Below, one piece after another: positions 11,601 to 20,436 of a stretch of DNA of 64,000 nucleotides. The DNA lies in contig MSED01000003.1 of NCBI GenBank assembly GCA_002099365.1, forward strand, positions 3,100,001 to 3,164,000, read 5' to 3'. This stretch comes from Phialophora verrucosa (lineage: Eukaryota > Ascomycota > Eurotiomycetes > Chaetothyriales > Herpotrichiellaceae). Within the stretch, counting starts at the first letter, position 1. Each line of letters starts with the position of its first letter. The translations under genes were made by a program, and so were the position numbers. The notes beneath the pieces were generated by a model, which searched no databases, was not told the DNA's origin, and saw only the letters and a program-made list of their open reading frames with translations.

Positions 11601-13990
11601 TACGTTTGATTCACCAGTCTGTCAAGCAGTATCTGAGGGCAAATCTTGCCGAGAAGCTTCAGCAAGGGGGTGCTCATGCGGCACATTTTGGTATCAGTCA
11701 TCGATCAAGGACAGCGGTCGCTCAATTACGAAGGAATGTCTATAAGCTGCCGAGTTGGGGCTACGCTCGACAAGAGATCAAAGCCCCAACGCCTGATCCG
11801 TTGAACTCGCTGCGCTATTCCTGCGTGTTCTGGGGCCGACATCACGTCGATGCCGTTCACGAGGCCGACACGTCACATGTCGCTTTGACGGACTGCATCC
11901 AATTTCTCGAGAACAGCTTCCTTGTGTGGTTGGAATGTCTGAGCCTCATAAGTGAACTTGCAGAGGGTATACATGTTATCAGGCACCTGCTCAGGGTTGC
12001 AGAATATCGAATTGGCCACCAAGGCCCTCGGGCTAGAATACCTCCAGCAACCGCTGAGTTATCTCCTGTTTCTCGTCTGATCGAATTGCTCAGAGATGCC
12101 GAACGCTTCATCATCAGTCATCGGTCCATCATCGAACGCGCCCCACTACAGACCTATGCTTCCGCACTTATCTTTAGTCCGACCGAGAGTACCCTCAGGG
12201 GTCTATTCTGGAAGTCCAGGTCTCCAAATGTCTCGAAAGTGAACGGAACCGGGGACGAGTGGGAATCCTGTCTCCAGATTCTGGAAGAACACACTGGTAG
12301 TGTGAATGCTGTCGCCTTTTCCAGTGACGGTAAGTCACTCGCATCCGCTTCCAGCGATAGCACCATCCTCTTATGGGACAGCGAAACTGGCTGCCACAAG
12401 ACCTGGTTCTCCATCCAAGGGTCGTACGTCATATCTGTTGCGTTTGCACCCAGCAATCAAATGCTGGCATCTGCTTCGAGCGATGGAACTGTACAGCTAT
12501 GGGAACTCGAAGACGATACCTGCAGTGACATTTTCCACTCCGACACACAATGGGTAACTCAAATCGTCTTCTCGCGTAAAGGTGATATCCTGGCTGGAGC
12601 TTTGACCGACTCGACGATACGGCTTTGGAACATCAATACTGGCGCTAGCCAGATCTTGAATGGACACGGCCACTCAGTCAATGCACTGGCTCTCGCAGAA
12701 CATGGCGACAAAATTGTGTCGGCATCGAGCGACAGAAGCGTATGCCTTTGGGATGTTGTGTATGGTACGAAAGAAACATTGCAACGTTACCAAGACGCTG
12801 TGAATGCTGTTGCTTTAAGCCCAGATGAAAATTGCGTTGCATCTGGGTCAAATGACAAGGTCGTGATACTCCATTGGCCAGAAAATAGCAAGGAGCTCCC
12901 GTTGCGAGGCCACAGCGATGCTGTCAACGCTGTGGCATTTTCACCCAATGGCCTCCAGCTGGCTTCGGCATCCAGCGATGGAACGCTGCGACTATGGTCT
13001 ATCGCCACCGGACTTTGTACAAAGCTGCTTAGCGGGCATCAGAACTGGGTTAACAGCATTGCATTCTCACCTGTTGGGAAAGTTCTGGCATCGGGATCGA
13101 GTGACCGAACGGTCAGGCTGTGGGAGACAACATCTGAAAAGCAAACGCGTGCTAGCCGAGCCCATGGTGGCCCAGTCATTGCTGCCACATTCTCAAGCGA
13201 CGGAAGGCTGTTTGCATCAGCCTCGGCTGATCGGACATCACGTCTGTGGGATGCTGAGAGAAGCCATTGTCTGACGGCTACGGCTGAACATGACAGCAGC
13301 GTCTTGGCCGTTGCATTTTCCAACGACTGCTCGCTCCTAGCGACAGGCTCAGGTGATAAGAGTGTCCGGTTGTGGTGTTGTGCTACAGGAGTCTTGAAAA
13401 TGTCGCTTGTTGGCCATTTGGGTCCTGTGCTTTCACTTTGCTTTTCACCAGACGATAAAAGTCTACTTTCGGGCGCCAGCGACTGGCGGGCGCGAGTTTG
13501 GGATATCAAATCAGGCAAATGCACGCAGACACTGGAAGGCCATCAAAGTTGGGTCACACACGTGGTATTCTCAGCACGCGGGACGAACATCGCATCGGCA
13601 TCTAAAGACGGGAAGATACGGCTGTGGGCACCGGCTCTTGAAGGCAAGCAACTAGAGGGGCTGAAACCACAACAACTCGAAAGTTTCATCTATATTCCCG
13701 GCCAGACGAATCTGGCTCTTCTTCAGACCAAGGATGTTGGCACATTCTGGGATGGACATACCTTTGCCTGTCGAGCAATTTTCACGACCTCGGCCCCGAT
13801 CCGGGCTTTGATTTTTAGTCCAAACGATGACCGCCTGGAAACTGACTACGAACAATTTATTTTCGGCCCACTGCTCAAAAGTGATGACCATCTAGAAGTT
13901 CAGGCACGGCTAAATCAGTCTGGTTCAGATGAACACGATCTTTTTCTGTCCTTTGACTATCCTACCATTGTTGGCGCCGGAACTCAGTAA
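8634..13990 (+). CDS. HET-NACHT-WD40 NLR-like receptor (HNWD/HET-E type)
   Basis: Exons 8634-9962 and 10025-13990 (62-bp intron, GAG|GTGAGC...ACACAG) join in phase 0 to give 1764 residues. Residues about 24-150 are a HET domain (LSHTWGADDEEV, WVDTCCIDK, RGWTLQELLAP), followed by AYCLLGLFGV and LIYGEGK near 211-230. Residues about 340-560 resemble the NACHT N-terminal domain (PWAGVSIGLE spliced to ILMNPLKSH). A NACHT NTPase follows, with Walker A GNAGTGKT at about 664-671 and Walker B-like YFIVDALDEC. Eleven WD40 repeats span about 1195-1646, each with S.DGT.RLW-like ends. Proteins of this family (Podospora HET-E/HET-D/HNWD) trigger heterokaryon-incompatibility cell death or innate responses; the WD40 array is the likely ligand-sensing part. 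Here the repeats are divergent rather than near-identical. The C-terminus ends abnormally soon after RLETD: the usual tail motif is missing and a matching tail lies 1.4 kb downstream. The ligand is unknown. Confidence 0.85.
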
Positions 13991-14219
13991 GGAACATGGT
14001 CCACGGTTCTCTAAGTTGTCAAAACAATATTGACTTTTGGTCAGATGGCAGGTTTTGGAGCTATTTATATCCAAAATCTTCTTTACCCGATCCGCAAAAG
14101 TACCGTTTACAACGAAAGAGGTTTGTTCTCCCTCCGACCACAATCACAAGTCGGGTTGAGCTAATTACCTGGTCGGCTAAAGTATATGCAAGCTTATACG
14201 TTAGTGTTATACCCGATAC
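13991..14219. other. AT-richer spacer between NLR and cullin-like ORF
   Basis: Short, AT-richer spacer. A candidate branch site/acceptor (GTGCTAAAAG, CTGCAG near 14251) precedes the conserved AVHN block of the cullin fragment in the right phase. The spacer may therefore hold the remnant of an ancestral cullin intron (inference). Confidence 0.3.
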
Positions 14220-15557
14220 TTGAAAATACCGAATCGGGTGCTAAAAGTCTGCAGAGCTGTGCACAACATCTCCACCTCCGGGGGGCTCTTCCCTGGAAGA
14301 AGGTCAACTGCTGAGCACCATGGAGGCATCTTCAGTAATGAATCACGTGTATCAGTCATGGGAAACGGTATCCAGCTCTACCAGACTCTGAGAGACTATC
14401 TTGTCAAGTATCTCGAAGAGCTCATAAGAATATCCTCACACATTACAGGCGAAGCACTACTGGATTTCTACAGTCATGAATGGGCAATCTTTGCCTCCGC
14501 ATCCAGGCGCGTCAGCGTTCTGTTCGGATACTTGAACAGACATGTGGTCAAACTGGCTATAGAGAGAGGACAACGGAAACGTTACAAAATCTTCGATCTG
14601 CACCTGATCTTGTGGTACAATGTGGTGGTTAGGGGCATGCGTGAGAGGATTATGACACATATTCTTAACGCGATCGATGAAGAGCGACGAGGCGCAAGCA
14701 TCGACAAGACGAAGATCAAAAGTTTCGTAGACTCGCTCATCGCCATGGGTGAGAGCTCGGCGAGCAACCCTGCGACCGTACCCGTGGAATACATGTCTCT
14801 ATACGAAATAGAGAAGCCACGAGGCGCAGGCATCGACCACACGAAGATCAAAAGTTTCGTAGACTCTCTCATCGCCATGGGTGAGAGCTCGCCAAGAAAA
14901 CCTACAACGGTACCCGTGGAATACATATATCTCTTCGAAATGGAGAAGCCACTCCTAGATGCGACGAGGGCCTTCTACACAATCGAAGCTGAGAAGCTTA
15001 TTGCCGTCAGGGGGGCCTCTGAATATCTCAAAATGGTCGAGCAACGACTATATGAAGAGGAGGAACGAGTTCGCACCTACCTCAATGCAAGCACCGAGCT
15101 TCCTCTCAAGCGTATCTGCACAGAAACACTTGTTCTGGAGCAATCCGAAACACTCTTGAAAGCCTTCTCACAATTTCTCAGGGATGGCGGCGAGGAGGAC
15201 ATGGCGCGCATGTACAGGCTCTTTATACAAGACTACGCTGGGTTGACTGGGCTCATTGCTCCCTTCGAGAGTCGTTTGCGGAAAGCTGGTCTTGCTACTG
15301 TCGTTGGAGCCAGTTCAGACGACCAAGGGTCCAAGTCAGGCAAACTGCTTTCAAACTTCAGAGTACCTGGGGGCGGCAACCACAACGATTCCATCTTCAT
15401 CAATGAGGATTGGATATGCCGTGGCGATGACAAGATTTTGTGGCTTCCTCCGGATTATAGGGCTACTTGTGCTGCATCTCACGACGATATGCTTGTTCTG
15501 GGTCATCAGTCTGGGCAGGTCACATTCATCGAGTTGGCAAGGTCCGGAGAGTCCTGA
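14220..15557 (+). pseudogene. Truncated, internally duplicated cullin fragment fused to an NLR-type C-terminal tail
   Basis: A 445-codon frame with no good start: it opens at a non-ATG codon, and the first ATG (MGNGIQLYQTL) is at 14358-14360. From KVCRAVHNISTSG through LYQTLRDYLVKYLEEL, LDFYSHEWAIFASASR, LFGYLNRH, EDMARMYRLF and RLRKAGLATV it follows the N-terminal cullin repeats of a CUL1/Cdc53-type protein (PF00888). The C-terminal cullin homology domain (Rbx1 binding and the neddylation lysine) is absent. A 44-residue block is present twice in tandem. The last 60 residues switch to INEDWICRGDDKILWLPPDY...LGHQSGQVTFIE, which resembles the terminal motif of NACHT-WD40 proteins. The most likely reading is a chimeric pseudogene formed by insertion of cullin sequence near the end of an NLR gene. 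An expressed adaptor-binding decoy cannot be excluded. Confidence 0.7.
14691..14954 (+). repeat. Tandem duplication, 2 x 132 bp, inside the cullin fragment
   Basis: Units 14691-14822 and 14823-14954 are head-to-tail and in frame (44 codons each). Both contain TKIKSFVDSLIAMGESS and VPVEY. They differ at scattered positions, so the event is not very recent. Cullins have this block once. Confidence 0.9.
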
Positions 15558-16964
15558 GCAGACACTATGCATATATTTTCAGTTCTACAAAGGTCAGCTT
15601 CCCAGTCTGCCCTGTCGAATGCTGGTGTACGGGCCTACGCTTATCATAGTCAGTGAAACGCAACACCAGCGGTTCACGAGTCTGGAGCCACATGGTATGG
15701 CATGTAGTAGATTCAGGTGCATGCGAACTATGAATCCCGTGGATTCTACCCTCTGACAATTCTGGACGCCTTTCGCTAGCCTCCAAGAAGGCCAGCCAGG
15801 AATGTTTGAACTCAATGACCATCAGTTAGCCAGCATCAAGAAAGACACTCACGCACGGTAGTGTATCATCGCACAGAGCCTCGGACTATACTGAGAAGAA
15901 AGAGGGCAGCATGCCCTGGCAGAGCGGCGGCAAGGGAAACGAGTTCAACAACGCCTAGCGCCGCAGGATCGCCATCCTTGGTCCCACTATCTACCTCGCC
16001 TCCGGCCAGGGCGTCACCGACGCTGCCTGGACGCCCAACCCTCCACCCCACACTGATTAAAGGTGGTGGGAAGGGTGATCAGGCTGCACAGTCGCCTGGT
16101 CAGCCTGACTCAGTTGGTAGCATGGCTGGGCCGAAGTTGAGCCAGATATGTTAATGCTTACAGCGATATCAAACGACTGATCAGATACATTCTCCGTACT
16201 CTAACAGGTCTGATGCCCAGGGAATGGGCCATAAGAGTGCAGCACTATCGCGCACATGTCCTTGGATACCATTAACTGATGGTCGATTTCAAACCTACGC
16301 TGAGGTCTCAAACAGTGTTCTGAATACCTCGTATTTCAGCAACCATCAACGCTTTTGCCGCTGCTCTCACGCCTCATAAGCTCTTTCTTGCCGCTGTGTG
16401 CCCAAAAGCTGTCCACGTATACAAGGCAAACTAATCTGTCGCTCCTGCAGCCCAGCTAACGTCGTGCAGAAACTGCAAATGTCAAGCCGCAGATGGTACC
16501 GGCCCTCAGTACCATGCAGCTACCGAATTCTCTTGTTCGGGCTGCCCCCATATTCAATGTCAACCCAGTTGAAGCAGCAATCGACTTCTTCAATTCAATG
16601 TACCTATTTCCCGGGCTCAAACAGCCGGGTAGGCACTGATATTGGATGGTATTTATGAGGCGCTCTGCCTTTAATAACTTTCCCGAAGTGTTCTGCCGCC
16701 GGCACTAATTGCCTAGATCCTGGGCCGATTTATGAAGGGTTGCCAGGAGATGGGGCTCTGAGTGCGTTTTGCTTTAGCTAGGAGAGCCGAGTGAAAGGAC
16801 GGGCAGCATCACCCTCGTACAGATCGGAGGCGAAGCGCGAGCGGTTTATACTCTGCTTGGCCCTGCTGCCGAGGGGCAAGGGCAGGGTCGAACAATGGGT
16901 ACCAAGAAGGCTGACTTTCGACGCTCAAATTCGGATGTGTTCGAAAGATGTTGAGGTGGTGCCA
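15558..16964. other. Intergenic region after the NLR/cullin block
   Basis: About 1.4 kb with only short open frames lacking family resemblance. It forms the convergent 3' region between the chimeric ORF and the U5-40K gene. No transposon ends were recognised. Confidence 0.4.
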
Positions 16965-18092
16965 TCACCTTCCTAGTTCGCCTAGAAGGATATTCCGATC
17001 GGTCGAGCCAGAAACAATGATCGGCTCCTCGGCCGGCGAGAATCGAACGTCATTCACTGTCCCTTTGTGGCCGGGAAGCTTGTACAGCAACTTAGCTGAT
17101 CGATTGTCCCATACGACGACCGTTCGGTCACCAGAACCGGCACAGATCTTATCCCCCTTTGGACTCCAGCTGGCGCGTATCAAGTTCCTCTCCAAGCCAG
17201 ACGGAGCACCATCGTATGTCTGTACAGCACGATCGACCGGCGCAAAGGGCCTGATGTCCCAAGTTCGGACCGTGGAATCATGGGAGTTGGACAGTAGGGT
17301 TTGCGAATCGGGGGAGACTTCCAGCGACGTAATTGTGTCCTGGTGGCCGCTTAGAGTATATGTGACCTCCATCTTCCGAGCATCCCAGACCTTTATCTCG
17401 TTGTCGATTCCGCCGGAATAGATCTCATGGCCTTGCTCCGCCAGCGCTACCGCTGTGATTGGCAAGTCTGTCTCGATGTAGTCGACCGCTGCCTTCTGTC
17501 GAGGATCCCATATGCCGATTGTACCGTCGTCGCTGCCGCTGAGTAGCAGATCTTGACCCCGTCGGCTTAGGTCCAAGCAATTTATGACCTCCTCGTGACC
17601 GACGTGCTTTCGTATCCTTAGGCCCGTCTCGAGATCCCAACTTGCCACGGTCATGTCTGCGGATGCGGAGTAAATTGTTCTGGAGTCGCGCGACCACTGG
17701 AGATCTAACACAGCGCCCTTGTGGCCGGTCATGACTCCGTAATTGTCGCATTGCCCGTAGGTGTTCCACAGCATGATGGATCGATCCATGGAGCCCGAAG
17801 CAATATGCTGTCCTGTTGGATCAAACCTCGTCGCAAAGACTTCGCCAGAATGGCCGGTAAGTCCCATGATTGGAGCAGCGAGTGCGCTGGTGCGCAGAGC
17901 CTGGAGGAAATACGTTAGAACGCCCTGCACGAAAAGGAGGGACCAACGTACCGAATGCACGAGGGCACCATTCTCATCTTTCGCACCAACTGTCAGAGAT
18001 CTGCTGTCCTTGAGGTCTGAATTCGACTTCTGCCTCTTGACCAAGGCCTGTGGCTGGCTAAAGCTGTCGGAGGCCTGCCGTTTGATCGACAT
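16965..18092 (-). CDS. spf38: U5 snRNP 40-kDa WD40 protein (SNRNP40/Spf38)
   Basis: Exons 18092-17952 and 17900-16965, separated by a 51-bp intron (GTACGT...CTCCAG with a TTCTAAC branch site), give 358 residues. The intron is a multiple of three without stops; removing it restores LVHSALRTSALAAPIMGL. After a basic Ser/Lys-rich N-terminus (RQKSNSD) come seven WD40 repeats with GHSGEVFATRFDPTG, ASGSMDRSIMLWN and AGSGDRTVVVWDNR blocks typical of the U5-40K subunit, which helps hold the U5 snRNP/Prp8 core of the spliceosome. It is nuclear. It is divergent from bet3 over about 300 bp. Other WD40 proteins are possible, but the N-terminus followed by GLTGHSGEVF matches U5-40K best. Confidence 0.85.
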   Translation of the reverse strand: MSIKRQASDSFSQPQALVKRQKSNSDLKDSRSLTVGAKDENGALVHSVRWSLLFVQGVLTYFLQALRTSALAAPIMGLTGHSGEVFATRFDPTGQHIASGSMDRSIMLWNTYGQCDNYGVMTGHKGAVLDLQWSRDSRTIYSASADMTVASWDLETGLRIRKHVGHEEVINCLDLSRRGQDLLLSGSDDGTIGIWDPRQKAAVDYIETDLPITAVALAEQGHEIYSGGIDNEIKVWDARKMEVTYTLSGHQDTITSLEVSPDSQTLLSNSHDSTVRTWDIRPFAPVDRAVQTYDGAPSGLERNLIRASWSPKGDKICAGSGDRTVVVWDNRSAKLLYKLPGHKGTVNDVRFSPAEEPIIVSGSTDRNILLGELGR

Positions 18093-18390
18093 GATAATAG
18101 AGACCCCAGTACAGGACTGGAGAGCGACCTGCCGTTCTCGGGACTAGCAGATGCGTATGTCACGGTCGTGGCATATCGGTGACTTTGGTCTCGCATCTTG
18201 AACATTTTGGACGGCAGCCGGCGATTCAATTCCCCGAGGATTTCACAGCCTTGGCATGCGAGGCTGTTAACTCTCCCGTTTTCCAGGCCGCTAATACCTA
18301 TTAATGCTTGCCTGAATCGCTCTTGACACTTTCTTCCACCAGGGACATTGAAGATGCTACACTTGCAGTGAATGTGTTCTCCCTGTTCGG
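18093..18390. promoter_or_regulatory. Shared divergent promoter, U5-40K / bet3
   Basis: 298 bp between the two start codons of divergent housekeeping genes. No TATA box was noticed, as expected for constitutive genes. Confidence 0.5.
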
Positions 18391-19172
18391 ATGTCGTCGA
18401 GTCAAAAAGCCGCCCGTGTGGGTGAAGAGTAAGCGCGTATTTGCACCGAACAGTACAGCGTCTCGCTAACCCCCCAATTCGCTAGGATCTGGAAGTAAGC
18501 GGAGTCTGTAGCTGGCGGCAGCATCAACTAACAAGGTCAGGACCAGGGTCGACAAGGTCAATGCAGAGCTGGTGACCCTCACGTATGGAACCATTGTGGC
18601 CCAGCTCTGCACCGACTATGACTACGACTACGTCCAAGTCAACCAGCAGCTTGACAAAATGGGGTATAACATTGGAATGCGACTCATTGAAGACTTTCTT
18701 GCAAGGTCAAATACCGGTCGATGTGGCAATTTCAGGGACACAGCTGAAATGATCTCGAAGGTCAGCCTATCCTAAGTGTTGGAGACTACTCGACTGAAGA
18801 ATTGCAAAGGTCGGCTTCAAAATGTTCTTGAACATCACACCCACTGTTACGAACTGGACGGCAGACAACAAGCAGTTTTCATTGCTATTTGATGAGAATC
18901 CCCTGGCGGATTTTGTGGAACTCCCGGACGATGGAAGGGCTCAGGATGAGTTGTGGTTTTCTAATATCCTCTGCGGTGTGCTGCGCGGCGCGTTGGAAAT
19001 GGCAAGGCCACGTATCGCGGGACTTGAAGTGCCATGCTGACCTTCTCTCCAGGTCCAAATGTCAATCGAGGCACATTTTGTGAGCGACGTACTTCGAGGC
19101 AACGACGTTACGGAGATGCGAGTCACGCTGATTCGATACATTGAGGACGAGATGCCTCCGGACGACGAATAA
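18391..19172 (+). CDS. bet3: TRAPP complex subunit Bet3 (TRAPPC3)
   Basis: Five exons, 18391-18428, 18486-18494, 18541-18760, 18810-19001 and 19053-19172, give 192 residues, the normal Bet3 length. Bet3 is the central palmitoyl-binding subunit of TRAPP, the tethering/Rab-GEF complex for ER-to-Golgi vesicles. Diagnostic blocks are ELVTLTYGTIVAQLC, LIEDFLARSNTGRC, ENPLADFVELPDDGRAQ, ELWFSNILCGVLRGALEM and AHFVSDVLRG; the Cys of GTIVAQLC is the acylation-site residue in the family. Exon 2 is only 9 nt and supplies part of EEIWK. Intron 4 starts with GC rather than GT (ATG|GCAAGG...CTCCAG); no GT donor keeps frame and conservation. Intron 3 uses a weak GTCAGC donor. The start fits the MSSSQKAARVGEE N-terminus of orthologs. 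Confidence 0.92.
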
Positions 19173-20436
19173 GAACGCCAACCCCTGCACGCAGAGCAAA
19201 CGACATCGCATGGCAGAGTACCAAACATCTCCAAGCTCAGCCAGTGGTCGGGGTACAAAGTCATATTGCGTAGGCAGGTCACGTGCCGATGGACCCATCC
19301 CCTTTCCCCCTGATCCCCAATGCCATCAAAATTGATAGTAAGGATTTCACTACCGCCCCTGAAGCAGTTTCAGCGGCAAGATCGAGGGGTAGAGGCTCCT
19401 CTGTGCGCTGCTACCAACTCAGATGGAGACCATTTGCTCCAGCGGAACATGAACCGTTGTCGCCGATGGACGAACTGATCGCACAAGGCGTGGATATTTG
19501 GAGATGTTTGCTCTGTCTGCTTGGAAGAAAGATGGTGGTCGAGGTGAGGTGTGGTGCAGAGCCAAGCACCCCACCATGGGTGGTCCCATTCTGGGATGGC
19601 GTGCTGCAATCTTCGCGGGCGCTTCTCGTAGGGCTGAGGCGAGACGTGCCCTGAGTGGCCAGGTACGAGTCAGAGTCAGAAATCATAGGCGGCCTTTTTG
19701 CCGTGAAGATTGTCTGCTGCCCTCTCAGTGTTGGGCCTGCGCCCTGACTAGAAGCTCATCAGTCATCACTCGGTTCTCCAGACTACCTTGATGTTGGGTT
19801 CTGGGTCCTGCAGAGCGCAGCCTACCCAACGCCGAAACGCTGTCTCTATTCCGTAGCCAAAACCAACCTCACCTTTCCCGCTGCCTTTTTGCCTTGCCCA
19901 CGCCAACCCTGCCACTACCGCAGCATCAACTGTCACCTCACTTTCTGATCAGGTCACTTTGACTTTTACCCTGATATCTTTATCATCTCGACCTCATCTT
20001 TTGATTCTCGGATTGCATTGCTCCCACACTCAGATCTATCGCACATCTTACCCACCCGCGGCCCCAAAACTGGCTGCTGCGCTTTAGCCTGCCACCCCCA
20101 ATTTCATAATCTGTGGCGGTCGCGTTTCGTCGAAGACTCTCACTGCTGTACCTCCGTTCACTATCGCAGCCACATCAACCTCAAGCACCCATCAACCAAC
20201 ACCGCACATTCCCCTCCATCGTCACCTGCGGAAAATGAGGCTTTTGTGCATAGTCTGAAAGTCGCTGCCGGTTTGCGCGACCGACTCTCTCCGCACGCCC
20301 GTTATTTGCAACTCGAACTATTGGCTTCCCGCCACTGAACCTGACACACCTCTACGACTAAGGTCCTTTCGCCCTCTTCGCGCTGCACCTGCCTTCGTTC
20401 GACGCATCGATCTATTCTAGCCTTCCCCACGCGCCG
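19173..20436. other. Long upstream region of som1
   Basis: About 1.26 kb. The part from about 19800 is pyrimidine-rich with many CCAC/CTTTC tracts and no long frame, which fits a long 5' UTR/promoter as seen for developmental regulators. A 3' flank of bet3 occupies the start. Confidence 0.45.

Noticed and set aside
8634..15557. One continuous NLR-cullin-tail gene joined by an intron over 13880-14250
   Set aside because: No good donor with the needed phase was found between 13860 and 13987 (only weak sites such as GTCCTT). Kept as a hypothesis in the findings, not as the annotation.
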